Shown here: one piece after another, positions 16,509-26,614 of the stretch
Numbering within the stretch: position 1 is the stretch's first letter
Layout of the letters: each line of letters starts with the position of its first letter
NCBI GenBank assembly: GCA_002708905.1
Contig: PAPM01000031.1
Location: 1 to 57,743, forward strand
From: Pseudomonadales bacterium
GTDB taxonomy: Bacteria > Pseudomonadota > Gammaproteobacteria > Pseudomonadales > Ketobacteraceae
Direction of reading: 5' to 3'
DNA length: 57,743 nt
Program-made: the position numbers and the translations under genes
The notes under the pieces: model-generated
Told to the model about the DNA's origin: nothing
Seen by the model: the letters and a program-made list of their open reading frames with translations, nothing else
Databases searched by the model: none

Positions 16509-17906
16509 TTACAGCGGTTGCGGATTGAGAACGGCAACGGTCCTGTTGTCGGTTACCAGATACTTGCGGGCAGCGGCCTGAATCTGCTCCGGTGTAATAG
16601 CGGACAGTTTTTCCACCATGGCGTCCGCTTCCTGCCAGCTGCGGCCAATGGCTTCCATGCGGCCGATCTGGTTGGCCTGGCTGGAGATGGAGTCCTGCTG
16701 ATAGACAATACCGGAGATGATCTGGGCTTTTACCCGTTCCAGTTCCTCCGGGTCCGCCAGCTCGGTCTGCAGCTTTTCAATCTGTTCGTTGAAGGCGGCT
16801 TCCAGCTGTTCGATGGAGTAGCCTTCCGCCGGCACGCCACTGAAATAGAACAGGGTGTCCCCCAGGGAGAAACCGCCGTAACCGGCGCCGGCGCTGGCAG
16901 CGATGCCCTGGTTGCGCACCATATCGGTTTCAATGCGGGCGCTGTAGCCGCCGTCGAGCACGCCCGCCAACATGCGCAGGGCATAAACATCGGTTTCATC
17001 TTCCGCAGTATTGATACCCGGTACGTTGTAACCCACAAACAGGGTGGCGATCTTGGCGGGAATATCCACACTGATGCGGCGTTCACCCTTGCCGGCCACT
17101 TCCCGGTTGAGAGGGCGTTTGGGCACTTCACCCTTGGGAATGGGGCCGAAATAACGGGCCGCCAGCTCAAACACTTCCGGGGCTTTCACATCGCCCACCA
17201 CCACCAGAATGGCGTTATTGGGCATATACCACTTTTTATACCAGTTGCGGGCATCCCGGGCGTTCATGTTGTCCAGGTCGTGCATCCAGCCGATCACCGG
17301 GTTGTGGTAACCGGAGGACAGGTAGGCCGCCGCCATGAAGCGCTCGTAGGCCACGGAATTGGGTTTGTCGTCAGTGCGCAGGCGCCGCTCCTCCTTTACC
17401 ACTTCAATTTCCTTGGCAAAGGCCTCGTCCGGCATGATGGCGTTCTGCATGCGGTCCGCTTCCAGCTCGATGGACAGGGGCAGGTTGGTGGCACTCATCA
17501 CCTGGTAATAGCCGGTGTAGTCGTAGGAGGTAAACGCGTTTTCGCTGCCGCCGTATTGGGAGATCAGTTTGGAGAACTCGCCGTCGGGAACTTTCTCGGT
17601 GCCTTTGAACATCAGGTGTTCCAGCACATGGGAAACCCCGGTCATACCGGCGTGTTCGTAGCTGGACCCCACCTTGTACCACACCTGGGACACCATCACC
17701 GGTGCCCGGTGGTCCTCCCGCACAATGATTTTCATGCCGTTGTCCAGGGTGTGGCTGAAGGTGCGCTCGGCGGCAGAGGGCCGGGCCGACATCTCGTTGG
17801 CCCAAGCATTATTTAGGGATAGGGTCAGGGTGGTGAGACAGGCTGATATGCTTGCCAGCAATATGAATCGAGATGCTAAATTCGCCATAGTATCTAGGTT
17901 ATCCAA
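16509..17906 (-). CDS. M16 family zinc metallopeptidase, catalytic partner
   Basis: A 465-residue zinc peptidase of the M16 family. After a signal peptide (about 12-36) comes the inverted zinc motif H93-V-L-E96-H97 and, 76 residues later, E173 in VKEERRLR, which completes the metal site. The C-terminal domain has the usual GLAYS-like substrate-binding region in altered form (GIAASAGAGYGG). It probably forms a periplasmic heterodimer with the downstream inactive homologue. The first 11 residues before the signal core suggest the true start could be the ATG encoding M7. Confidence 0.88.
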   Translation of the reverse strand: MDNLDTMANLASRFILLASISACLTTLTLSLNNAWANEMSARPSAAERTFSHTLDNGMKIIVREDHRAPVMVSQVWYKVGSSYEHAGMTGVSHVLEHLMFKGTEKVPDGEFSKLISQYGGSENAFTSYDYTGYYQVMSATNLPLSIELEADRMQNAIMPDEAFAKEIEVVKEERRLRTDDKPNSVAYERFMAAAYLSSGYHNPVIGWMHDLDNMNARDARNWYKKWYMPNNAILVVVGDVKAPEVFELAARYFGPIPKGEVPKRPLNREVAGKGERRISVDIPAKIATLFVGYNVPGINTAEDETDVYALRMLAGVLDGGYSARIETDMVRNQGIAASAGAGYGGFSLGDTLFYFSGVPAEGYSIEQLEAAFNEQIEKLQTELADPEELERVKAQIISGIVYQQDSISSQANQIGRMEAIGRSWQEADAMVEKLSAITPEQIQAAARKYLVTDNRTVAVLNPQPL

Positions 17907-18074
17907 GGTATCCGGATTGCGTTGGTGTTGGCTTTTATGATGTTATGGTACCGGAATAAGACCTTGCGGGAGCGTATAAATTCCCCTGGCAGAATACTGA
18001 ATATATATACAGATATTGCTCGCCTAAACCGGTTGTTATGGTTACCATATTAGCAAATTAATCCCTTAAATTGA

Positions 18075-20846
18075 TTGTTCATAATCCGACCCGTGACGCT
18101 GTTCCAGGAATTTGCCGAGCTCTTCGAATATCTACACACTAAATCCCCGCAAGACGTTTTGGTGTTAACGCCCAATAAACGTTTAAGCCGCTTTTTGCGG
18201 GATGGTTTTAACCAGTATTTGGCTTCCCGCCTGTCTGATCAGGCGTGGCCTACCTTGGCCTGTTTTTCTGTTCAGGGTTGGCTGCAACAGGTTTGGGATC
18301 AATTGATGCTGAACCCGCAGCAACGTTCGATACTGGAGCGAATGCCGCTGTCCTCAATGCAGGAGCGTATTATCTGGCAGCGGGTAGTCAGTAGTCATCC
18401 TGATACCCCGGCATTACTAAGTACCAAAGCCACCGGCAATCAAGCCATGGAGGCCTGGCGTTTGTTGCGGCAATGGCAAGTGGAGTTGCCTGACAACGGG
18501 GATGACAACAGTCGTATCTTCGCCGCCTGGAGCGACGCGTTTTCCGCAGAGTGTGAAAGCCGCGGCTTGGTGTCGTCCGCTCTGGCCGCTGATGTGGTGA
18601 TGGGCTGTATCCGGGATGGTCTGCTGCCCTGTCCCCAGTCGGTATTGTTATACGGTTTCGATGAAATGACGCCGCAATTTCAAAACCTGTTGGGAGTGTT
18701 ACGGGAAAACGGCACTGAAGTGGCAGAGCTGGCTTGGCAAACACAAGCGCAGCAGATCCGGCGTTATGAGTTTGTCGACGAAGAAACCGAAATCGAAGGC
18801 GCTGCCCTGTGGGCGCAGGCGTTGCTGCAGCAGAATCCCGGCCAGCGCATCGCGGTGGTGATTCCCAAGCTGGCGCAACTGCGGGAAAAGGTGGAACGCA
18901 TTTTTACCCGGGTATTTGAGCCACAATACCTGTTGCCGCAGCAACCCCAGCATGCACCCGGCTTCAACATCTCAGCCGGCCAGCCCATGGACGGCGTGCC
19001 GGTGGTGGCGGCAGCGCTGAGTGTTCTGGCCTGCAACCGGGGCGTATTGGAAATTGAAGCGGTGTCCCGTTTATTGCGCTCACCCTTTGTGGGGGTGACA
19101 TCAGAGTTGCCGCAGCGGGCCTTGCTGGATGTGGAATTGCGCGGCGGTGACCTCACGCTCAATCTCAAGCAATTGCGGCAGGCCCTGGGCAAGCGTGTTG
19201 GTGAAGCCGGGGAAGAATATCGTTATCGCTGCCCCAACCTGAACAGCGCCTTTGAACACTTTGACCAGATCCGCTTGTCCACTGCGAAAAAACAACTGCC
19301 CAGCCAATGGGGGCAGGTTTTTCTGCAGCAATTACAGGCGGTGGGTTGGCCCGGTGATCGCACCCTGGACACCCTGGAATTTCAGCAGGTGCAAAGCTGG
19401 CAGGAAGCCTTGCAGGAATTTGCCACCCTGGATGCCGTCTGTGGTGAGATCGATTGGTCCAGTGCATTGCAGTACCTCACCGTGATGTTGAAGCACAACA
19501 GTTTCCAGGCCCAGACCAAAACCTCCCCGGTTCAGATTCTCGGTATGCTGGAAGCAGCCGGTCTGCCGTTTGATCATCTGTGGCTGATGAACATGGACGA
19601 TGAAACCTGGCCACCGGCACCGGACCCCAATCCACTATTGCCGCTGGGTTTTCAGATCGAGCACGGGATGCCGCAATCCTCTTCCCAGCGGGAGTTGGAA
19701 TACGCCCGGCGCCTGTTGCAGCGTTTGCGCACCAGTGCCCCCGACGTTGTTTTCAGCCATTGCCTGATGCAGGGAGACAAGCATCTGCGCGGTAGCACCC
19801 TGGTGGCGGATGTAGCGGTGCAGGAATTCAATCTGAGGGCAACGGAAACCTTCGCCGCCCAATTGTTTCGTCAGCGGGATATCGAAACAGTGTTGGAAAA
19901 CAGCGGGCCCAGAGTGGCCAACACAGCAGAGATTCGCGGCGGCACCGGCATTTTAAAGGATCAGGCCGCCTGTCCGTTTCGCGCCTTCGCCCGCCATCGT
20001 TTGCATGCAGACGATATCCCGGTACCGGGCATGGGGCTGGATGCCATGGAGCGGGGTAATCTGCTGCACAAGGTGATGGAATTAATCTGGCGCCGGCTGC
20101 GACGGCAGAGCCGTCTGCTGGAATTATCCGAGCCGGAGCTGGAGGATTTGATCCTGCGCAGCATTGAAGAGTCGGTGCAGGGTTTTGAGGCCCGGCATTC
20201 CGTGGGGCAACGTTTCCTGCAGATTGAAAGCCGGCGTTTGGCGGGTCAGGTCAGGGCCTGGCTGGAACTGGAAAAGCAACGCCAGCCGTTCAGCGTGGTA
20301 TTCAATGAAGGGCGTAAAACCGTCAAGCTGGGCAAGCTGCCGCTAAATATCCGCTACGATCGCGTGGATCGTCTGGAGGATGGCCGTTTGTTTGTGCTGG
20401 ACTATAAAACCGGCAAACAGACGATTAATTCCTGGGATGGGGAGCGCCCGGACGAACCCCAGGTTCCCCTGTACTGTGTGGCCAACAGCAGCAAGGTGGC
20501 CGGGGCTGCTTTTGGCCAGATCACTGCCGACGAGATTGCCGTAAAAGGCATCGCAGATGATGACAGCCTGGCGCCGGGCATGAAGGCTCCCGAAGCATTG
20601 TCGAAATTGGAATTGCCGCCGGACTGGCCATCGATCATTGAGCATTGGCGTACTGTATTGGAAAAACTGGCGCAGGATTTTATGAGCGGGGTGGCGGCGG
20701 TGGACCCGAAGAAAGCCGGGGTCACCTGTCGCTATTGCGAGTTGAAACCGTTATGCCGGATCAAGGAGCAAATGAATTCAGATCCAACTGACAATGATGG
20801 TGAAGCGGCTATCGGGGAAGGGGTTGCCAAAGGGGAGAGCCTGTAA
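18075..20846 (+). CDS. AddB-like PD-(D/E)XK nuclease, probable DNA repair protein
   Basis: A 923-residue protein of the AddB-like family of probable DNA repair proteins. The C-terminal nuclease domain has FVLDYKTGKQ (D-x-K of PD-(D/E)XK), and four cysteines (CPFRAF near residue 635, then CRYCELKPLC near 890) match the iron-sulfur cluster of AddB nucleases. The N-terminal two thirds resemble an inactive helicase. The start used is TTG; a GTG at 18093 is equally possible and neither has a good ribosome binding site. The stop overlaps the next ATG by one base, coupling it to the helicase subunit. Confidence 0.85.
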   Translation: MFIIRPVTLFQEFAELFEYLHTKSPQDVLVLTPNKRLSRFLRDGFNQYLASRLSDQAWPTLACFSVQGWLQQVWDQLMLNPQQRSILERMPLSSMQERIIWQRVVSSHPDTPALLSTKATGNQAMEAWRLLRQWQVELPDNGDDNSRIFAAWSDAFSAECESRGLVSSALAADVVMGCIRDGLLPCPQSVLLYGFDEMTPQFQNLLGVLRENGTEVAELAWQTQAQQIRRYEFVDEETEIEGAALWAQALLQQNPGQRIAVVIPKLAQLREKVERIFTRVFEPQYLLPQQPQHAPGFNISAGQPMDGVPVVAAALSVLACNRGVLEIEAVSRLLRSPFVGVTSELPQRALLDVELRGGDLTLNLKQLRQALGKRVGEAGEEYRYRCPNLNSAFEHFDQIRLSTAKKQLPSQWGQVFLQQLQAVGWPGDRTLDTLEFQQVQSWQEALQEFATLDAVCGEIDWSSALQYLTVMLKHNSFQAQTKTSPVQILGMLEAAGLPFDHLWLMNMDDETWPPAPDPNPLLPLGFQIEHGMPQSSSQRELEYARRLLQRLRTSAPDVVFSHCLMQGDKHLRGSTLVADVAVQEFNLRATETFAAQLFRQRDIETVLENSGPRVANTAEIRGGTGILKDQAACPFRAFARHRLHADDIPVPGMGLDAMERGNLLHKVMELIWRRLRRQSRLLELSEPELEDLILRSIEESVQGFEARHSVGQRFLQIESRRLAGQVRAWLELEKQRQPFSVVFNEGRKTVKLGKLPLNIRYDRVDRLEDGRLFVLDYKTGKQTINSWDGERPDEPQVPLYCVANSSKVAGAAFGQITADEIAVKGIADDDSLAPGMKAPEALSKLELPPDWPSIIEHWRTVLEKLAQDFMSGVAAVDPKKAGVTCRYCELKPLCRIKEQMNSDPTDNDGEAAIGEGVAKGESL

Positions 20847-23800
20847 TGACCAACTCTTCGAATTCACCAAAACAACCAGCCGACTTTTTGCAGCGGCAGC
20901 AGGCACTGGACCCCGAAAACTCTTTTATCTGCGAAGCGCCGGCAGGCAGTGGTAAAACCGAACTGCTGACCCAGCGTTTTCTCAATTTGTTGGCGCGGGT
21001 GGAACGACCGGAACAGGTACTGGCCATTACTTTCACCCGTAAAGCGGTGGGGGAAATGCGGGAACGTATCCTGAGCGCTTTGTTGGCGGCCACCGGACCA
21101 CAGCCACAGGAAGCCCACAAACAACAAACCTGGCAACTGGCCAGCGCCGTGCTGCAGCGGGATCAGCAACGGGACTGGTATTTGCTGGATAATCCCAATC
21201 GCCTGCAGATCAAAACCTTCGACAGTCTGTGCGCATCGCTTACCAACAGCATGCCACTGGAATCCGCCATCGGCTCCAAACCCCAGGTCACCGAAGACGC
21301 CGATGATATTTATCGGCGGGCGGCCCGGGCCTTGTTGGCATCCCTGGAATCCGATGAACCCTGGAGCGATGCCCTGGCGACCTTGCTGCAGCAGATGGAT
21401 AACCGTTTTTCCCGCCTGGAAGATCTGTTGGTGCAGATGCTGGCGCGGCGGGAAGAGTGGTTGCCCTTGATGATGACGGCCCCGCAGCATGGCGGCATCC
21501 GTCACTCCCTCGAACACAGTCTGCAAAGCATCATTGAAGATGCCGTCAACAGGATGCATGAGTTGATTCCGGCTGCGCTGCAGCGGGAGATCGTGGTCCT
21601 GGCCGGATTTGCTGCGGCCAACCTCAAGCGCATGGAGATCGATTCACCGACTTTATGTTGTCATGGTTTGGATCTGGATAATGATTCTCTTCCCGGTTGT
21701 ACGGAGGCCGAGCTGCCCCAATGGCAGGGCATCATTACCATGCTGACCACCGCCAAAGGCGAGTGGCGCAAAGCCATCAATAAAAACGCAGGCTTTCCTC
21801 CCGGTGACAATGCCCGGGAAAAAAAGGAATTCAAAGAGCGCAAAGAACAACTGCTGCTGGTGATTGATCAATTGCGTAATGTAGCGGGTCTGGAAGATGC
21901 CGTGGCGGACATGCTGGTGCTGCCGGAACGGCATTTCACCGATGAGCAATGGTTGCTGCTGGACGCCCTCACTTTGGTGCTGCCGGTGCTGGCAGCGCAG
22001 CTGCAGTTGGTGTTCCAGGAAACCAACAGCCTGGACTTTGCCGAGATCAGTATTCGTGCCCGCCGTGCTCTGGGTGCGTTGGATGATCCCACCCAGCTGG
22101 CGTTGAAAATGGATTATCGCCTGCAACACATTCTGGTGGATGAATTCCAGGATACCTCTGCCAGTCAGGTGGAACTGTTGCATCAACTGACCGCGGGTTG
22201 GCAGCCCGGCGACGGGCGTACTTTGTTCTGCGTGGGGGATGCCATGCAGTCCATCTACGGTTTTCGTGGTGCCAATGTGGGCTTGTTCCTGAATTGTCGG
22301 GAGGCGGGGCTGGAGAATGTTCCCCTCATCCCGCTGCGGTTGACCACCAACTTTCGTTCCCAGGCGGGGCTGGTGGACTGGGTGAACAAGGTCTTCCAGC
22401 AGGCTTTTCCCGCCGCCAATGATATTTCCACCGGCGCGGTGACCTATTCACCCTCTGATGCTTTCCATGATCAACAGGATGGCCGTGCCGTTACAGTACA
22501 TGCCTTTGTGGAGCAGGGTGACAGCGAGCCTGGTAATTTGAGTGCCAAAGGGGATGGCAGGGCGGCCGAGGCCCGTGCCATTCTGGATATCATCGCTGAA
22601 ACCCGCGCCACCCAACCCCAGGCCAGCATCGCCATTTTGGTTCGCAACCGACCCCATGCGGCTCATATCCTGCCGTTATTGAAAGAGCAGGGCATTGCCT
22701 ATCGTTCCCTGGATCTGGAGTTATTGCAGGATCAACCGGTGATACAGGATCTGATGGCACTGACCAAGGCCCTGTTGCACCCGGCGGATCGCACCGCCTG
22801 GTTATCCGTGCTGAGAGCACCCTGGTGTGGTTTGAGCCTGGTGGATCTGGAATCCATCGCTAATCTAACCGGCGCCGACCAGGCTACCTCTGTGCAACGG
22901 GGTTATCCCACGGTGTTGTCGCAATTGGAACAGGCTTTAGAGCTCAGCGAGAGCAATGGTGCGGTCAGGGACGCAACCCCGGTTCAGGAAGATTTCTTTG
23001 CCCTGCAACAGCCAGCAGAATTGGTGAATGGCCAGGTACTGACAGCCGACGGTTACCACCGGCTATGCCGTGTCTTGCCTGTCTTGCGTCAGGCATTGAA
23101 CAACGCTGAACGCAAACCCTTGCGCAGTTGGATCGAAGGCACCTGGTTGGCCCTGGGGGCTGCAGCCTGTGTGCGGGATGCTGAAGCACTGAAGAACGCC
23201 GACAAGTTTTTCGCCCTGTTGGAAAGCTGGCCCTATGGCAGTGCCATGCCAGCCCTGGACAGCCTGCAAAAAGCGGTGGAAAAGCTGTATGCAGCACCGG
23301 ACCCCAACGCCGATGATCGCTTGCAGATCATGACCATTCACAAATCCAAGGGCCTGGAATTCGACGTGGTGATTGTGCCGGCCTTGCACAAGGCACCCCG
23401 CAGTGACGACCCGGCCCTGTTGCTCTGGCATGAGCGGCTCAATGCCCACGGCGAAATGGAACTGGTGATGGCACCCATCACGGCGGTGGGTAAAGATAAG
23501 CATCCCACCTACCGTCATCTGCAGATGGAAGACACCAAGAAGAGCCAGTATGAAGCCTGCCGCCTGCTCTATGTGGCGTGCACCCGGGCCAAACAAACCT
23601 TGCATCTGTCGGCCCAGGTGAAGGCCGATGACGGGCAGCCACCGGTGTTGAAAGCCCCTGCGAAATCCTCCCTGCTGAACAGCATCTGGGAACCGGTGCA
23701 ACTGCATATTCAGCGCTATGAGGTGGAAGCAGCATCCCCCCCGCTTGCCGCACCTGGACCCGGTCCCCGGCCACTACAGCGCCTGCCCCGTCACTGGCAG

Positions 23801-24421
23801 TTGCCGGAACTGCCCGGTGGTCACCTGTTGGATCAGTACATTCCCCGCTATGAATACGGCGAAACCAATAATCAGGTGGAGCTGAAATGGCAGGACCCGA
23901 CACCGCGGGCGGTGGGCACGCTGGTACACCGCTACCTGCAGCAGATGGGTAATACCGGCATCAATCACTGGAGTGTGGATAGTATCCGCAAGCTGGAGCG
24001 TTCCATTGCTGCCGGGTTAAAGGCGTTTGGGGTGCCGCTGTCCCAGCTCAGCGCGGCGGTGGATAAAGTGAGCCTGGCCCTGCAGATGGTGCTGCAGGAC
24101 AGCAAGGCGGAACACTTCCTCTCCCACAAACATCCGTTCCATGCCTGTGAGTATCCGATCACCTTTGCCAGCAGTGTGGGACCGAAAAACCTGCAGATCG
24201 ACCGGGTCTTTACCACCCAGCAGGGCACCACCTGGCTGGTGGACTACAAGACCAGCGAGCCGGAAGCCGGACAGTCCCTGCAAGACTTCCTCGATCAGGA
24301 GCTGGAACAATACCAGGCCCAGCTCAGTCTGTATCAGCGAGCCCTGCAATCCGCAGGTTTCGGTAAAGTAAAAAAGGCGCTTTACTTTCCCATGATCACC
24401 CACTGGCAGGAGCTTGGGTGA
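20846..24421 (+). CDS. AddA/RecB-like UvrD-family helicase-nuclease
   Basis: A 1191-residue superfamily 1A helicase with all main motifs. These are Walker A APAGSGKTELL near residue 31, motif Ia ITFTRKAVGEMRER, Walker B DEFQDTS, GDAMQSIYGFRGA, TTNFRSQ, the TIHKSKGLEFDVV segment and LLYVACTRAK. A C-terminal RecB-type nuclease follows (LVDYKTSEPE near residue 1130). With the preceding AddB-like protein it should process double-strand DNA ends for recombination, as AddAB or RecBCD do. Whether RecBCD also exists in this organism cannot be seen here. Confidence 0.9.
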   Translation: MTNSSNSPKQPADFLQRQQALDPENSFICEAPAGSGKTELLTQRFLNLLARVERPEQVLAITFTRKAVGEMRERILSALLAATGPQPQEAHKQQTWQLASAVLQRDQQRDWYLLDNPNRLQIKTFDSLCASLTNSMPLESAIGSKPQVTEDADDIYRRAARALLASLESDEPWSDALATLLQQMDNRFSRLEDLLVQMLARREEWLPLMMTAPQHGGIRHSLEHSLQSIIEDAVNRMHELIPAALQREIVVLAGFAAANLKRMEIDSPTLCCHGLDLDNDSLPGCTEAELPQWQGIITMLTTAKGEWRKAINKNAGFPPGDNAREKKEFKERKEQLLLVIDQLRNVAGLEDAVADMLVLPERHFTDEQWLLLDALTLVLPVLAAQLQLVFQETNSLDFAEISIRARRALGALDDPTQLALKMDYRLQHILVDEFQDTSASQVELLHQLTAGWQPGDGRTLFCVGDAMQSIYGFRGANVGLFLNCREAGLENVPLIPLRLTTNFRSQAGLVDWVNKVFQQAFPAANDISTGAVTYSPSDAFHDQQDGRAVTVHAFVEQGDSEPGNLSAKGDGRAAEARAILDIIAETRATQPQASIAILVRNRPHAAHILPLLKEQGIAYRSLDLELLQDQPVIQDLMALTKALLHPADRTAWLSVLRAPWCGLSLVDLESIANLTGADQATSVQRGYPTVLSQLEQALELSESNGAVRDATPVQEDFFALQQPAELVNGQVLTADGYHRLCRVLPVLRQALNNAERKPLRSWIEGTWLALGAAACVRDAEALKNADKFFALLESWPYGSAMPALDSLQKAVEKLYAAPDPNADDRLQIMTIHKSKGLEFDVVIVPALHKAPRSDDPALLLWHERLNAHGEMELVMAPITAVGKDKHPTYRHLQMEDTKKSQYEACRLLYVACTRAKQTLHLSAQVKADDGQPPVLKAPAKSSLLNSIWEPVQLHIQRYEVEAASPPLAAPGPGPRPLQRLPRHWQLPELPGGHLLDQYIPRYEYGETNNQVELKWQDPTPRAVGTLVHRYLQQMGNTGINHWSVDSIRKLERSIAAGLKAFGVPLSQLSAAVDKVSLALQMVLQDSKAEHFLSHKHPFHACEYPITFASSVGPKNLQIDRVFTTQQGTTWLVDYKTSEPEAGQSLQDFLDQELEQYQAQLSLYQRALQSAGFGKVKKALYFPMITHWQELG

Positions 24422-24452
24422 TTTTCCAGCTGAGCCCGATTTCCAGCTGAGC
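24420..24452 (+). repeat. Tandem duplication at the helicase stop codon
   Basis: GATTTTCCAGCTGAGC is followed at once by CC and GATTTCCAGCTGAGC. The first copy begins with the last two bases of the TGA stop. The period is about 18 bases. Confidence 0.7.
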
Positions 24453-24519
24453 AAGAGGGGAACAAATGTTAGGATACCCCCCAACAGAATTGGATCATGA
24501 TGTAGGTTAGGGGTTTTAC

Positions 24520-25707
24520 ATGGTGGGTACTGCTCACGAACAGGAAATTTTCGGGCGCTTCTTTGAATCGACACCGGCTTTTATGCGCGGCCCTGAGGTT
24601 CTCACTGAACAGGCATTATTCGCCCGCTTCTTCGACGCTGAAGCCGCCAATCAGGCCCTGTTAGCCCCGCCGGTTGAGGAACCGGTTCCCACCGCACCAG
24701 AACCAGAAACCGCAGAGAAAGTAGTGGGTGCCGTTGCCGATGTGGCAGTGGTCAAGTCCACGGTTGAGATCGGCGCCGAGCCGGTTTCCTTTTTTGCGCG
24801 GGTCAAGCAGGGCCTGTCCCGGACCCGTGCCGGCCTGAGTGATGGCTTGTCGGGTTTACTGCTGGGCAAGAAAGCCATTGATGATGACCTGTTGGAAGAA
24901 ATCGAAACCCAGCTGCTGGTGGCGGATGTGGGGATGGATGCTACCGGCAAGATCATCGGCGCCATTACCGAGCGCATGGGCCGCAAGGAACTGAAAGATT
25001 CTGACGCGCTCTATGATGCCCTCAAGGAAGAAATGGCCGCCATCCTGCGCCGCTCCGATGACGGCGGTGGCCTGCATGTGGACAGCGGCAAGCAACCCTA
25101 CGTGATCCTCATGGTGGGGGTGAACGGCGTGGGTAAAACCACCACCATTGGTAAGCTGGCCAAGAAACTGCAACAGGAAGGCAAGTCCGTGATGCTGGCG
25201 GCGGGGGACACCTTCCGCGCTGCGGCCGTGGAGCAGTTGCAGGTCTGGGGTGAGCGCAACAATATTCCCGTGGTAGCCCAGCACACCGGAGCCGACAGTG
25301 CGTCCGTTATTTTCGATGCCCTGCAGTCCGCCCAATCCAAAGGTGTGGACGTGTTGATCGCCGACACCGCCGGCCGCCTTCACACCAAAAGTAATCTGAT
25401 GGATGAGTTGTCCAAGGTGAAACGGGTTATGGGTAAGCTGGACGATAGTGCGCCCCACGAGGTGATGCTGGTGCTGGATGCCGCCACCGGCCAGAATGCC
25501 CTCAACCAGGCGGAACAATTTCATAATGCGGTGGGCGTGACCGGGATCACTCTCACCAAACTGGACGGCACCGCCAAAGGTGGTATCGTGTTCGCCATTG
25601 CCGCCAAAATGGGGCTGCCCATCCGCTATATCGGTGTTGGGGAGCAGATTGATGACTTGCGTCCGTTTGCGGCGGACGAGTTTGTACGAGCTTTGTTTGA
25701 TCGATAG
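24520..25707 (+). CDS. ftsY: Signal recognition particle receptor FtsY
   Basis: A 395-residue SRP receptor GTPase that docks ribosome-SRP complexes at the inner membrane. The acidic, proline-rich N-terminal A domain (1-90) is followed by the N domain and then the G domain. The G domain has GVNGVGKTTTIGKLA near residue 200, AGDTFRAAAVEQL, DTAGRLHTK and TKLDGTAKGG, and the family ending IGVGEQIDDLRPF. It is the first gene of the ftsY-ftsE-ftsX-rpoH order that is standard in gammaproteobacteria. A 196-base gap with a large cruciform repeat separates it from ftsE. Confidence 0.95.
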   Translation: MVGTAHEQEIFGRFFESTPAFMRGPEVLTEQALFARFFDAEAANQALLAPPVEEPVPTAPEPETAEKVVGAVADVAVVKSTVEIGAEPVSFFARVKQGLSRTRAGLSDGLSGLLLGKKAIDDDLLEEIETQLLVADVGMDATGKIIGAITERMGRKELKDSDALYDALKEEMAAILRRSDDGGGLHVDSGKQPYVILMVGVNGVGKTTTIGKLAKKLQQEGKSVMLAAGDTFRAAAVEQLQVWGERNNIPVVAQHTGADSASVIFDALQSAQSKGVDVLIADTAGRLHTKSNLMDELSKVKRVMGKLDDSAPHEVMLVLDAATGQNALNQAEQFHNAVGVTGITLTKLDGTAKGGIVFAIAAKMGLPIRYIGVGEQIDDLRPFAADEFVRALFDR

Positions 25708-25724
25708 TTTGAACAATAGTTTGA
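25704..25724 (+). repeat. Tandem duplication at the ftsY stop codon
   Basis: ATAGTTTGA occurs at 25704-25712 and again at 25716-25724. The first copy contains the TAG stop of ftsY. A related GTTTGATCG string flanks the pair on both sides. Confidence 0.65.
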
Positions 25725-25764
25725 TCGGTGAATTCGAAGCTAAGGTCTAGTTGGATAGCACGGA

Positions 25765-25872
25765 GCAGAGGGAGGGGAACTGGTTCAAGACCGTCAGCGG
25801 CCATGGACGGCCGCTGTCGAGCGCACAGGGATGTGCTTGCAGCGTGTCTTGAACCAGTTCCCCTTCCTCTGC
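25765..25872. repeat. Large cruciform element between ftsY and ftsE
   Basis: Two 27-base arms (25765-25791 and 25846-25872) are reverse complements with a single mismatch; the core is GGGGAACTGGTTCAAGAC. Between them lie two further hairpins: CAGCGGCC with GGCCGCTG (25795-25816) and GCACA with TGTGC (25823-25836). The folded form would be a long stem carrying two short arms. There is no T tract, so it is not a standard terminator. It may be a REP-like dispersed element or an RNA processing structure. I saw only one copy in the window. Confidence 0.8.
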
Positions 25873-25903
25873 GGAAGTATATTAAGAACGCTAATCGGGA
25901 TTT

Positions 25904-26614
25904 ATGATTCACTTCCAGAAAGTCAGCAAACGTTATGAAAATGGTAAAGATGCCCTGCTCAACGTCAGTTTCGAGCTGGACCGGGGCGAGCTGACTTTTT
26001 TAACAGGGCATTCCGGTGCCGGTAAAAGCACACTCCTGAAACTGATCATGTTGATCGAGCGTCCCAGTGGCGGCCGCATGGTGGTGTGTGATCAGGATGT
26101 TTCCAAGGTGGGTCGATCCGCCATTCCCTATTACCGCCGCCAGATCGGCATGGTATTCCAGAACCACCAACTGCTGTTCGATCGCACGGTTTATGACAAC
26201 GTGGCCCTGCCCCTGATCATTGCGGGCTACCGACCCCGGGAAACCGGTCGCCGGGTGCGGGCGGCCCTGGATAAAGTGGGTCTGCTGGATAAAGAGAACC
26301 TAAACCCCATTGCGCTTTCCGGCGGTGAACAGCAGCGGGTGGGCATTGCCCGGGCGGTGGTGAACAAACCCCAGATTCTGATTGCCGATGAGCCCACTGG
26401 GAACCTCGATCCCGAATTGTCGGCGGAGATCATGGACCTTTTCGATCAGTTCTCCCAGGTGGGGGTGACGGTGTTGATTGCGACCCACGATCTGGGCCTG
26501 ATCTCCCGTTATGATCATCGTCTGTTGTCCCTGGATTCCGGCACCCTCATCAGCGATGGCACCGATCACATTGCCGCCGACCCGGATCACCACCTTTATT
26601 CCGGGAGCTACTGA
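25904..26614 (+). CDS. ftsE: Cell division ATP-binding protein FtsE
   Basis: A 236-residue ABC ATPase. Walker A is [11 protein letters not shown] near residue 37, the signature motif is [14 protein letters not shown], Walker B is [12 protein letters not shown], and the switch histidine follows in ATHDLGL. FtsE drives the FtsX membrane protein, which switches on periplasmic murein hydrolases during division. It ends one base into the start of ftsX. The C terminus is slightly longer than E. coli FtsE (222 residues). Confidence 0.94.
   Translation: MIHFQKVSKRYENGKDALLNVSFELDRGELTFLTGHSGAGKSTLLKLIMLIERPSGGRMVVCDQDVSKVGRSAIPYYRRQIGMVFQNHQLLFDRTVYDNVALPLIIAGYRPRETGRRVRAALDKVGLLDKENLNPIALSGGEQQRVGIARAVVNKPQILIADEPTGNLDPELSAEIMDLFDQFSQVGVTVLIATHDLGLISRYDHRLLSLDSGTLISDGTDHIAADPDHHLYSGSY

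Noticed and set aside
16509-17816. Long antisense open frames over the M16 genes (432 codons opposite the first, 461 opposite the second)
   Set aside because: They are shadows caused by high GC and codon bias. Their translations are low-complexity (His-, Gly- and Val-rich), and the opposite strand carries clear M16 family signatures.
25765-25872. The ftsY-ftsE cruciform as a plain transcription terminator
   Set aside because: The stem is far longer than a terminator, encloses further hairpins and has no T run after it.
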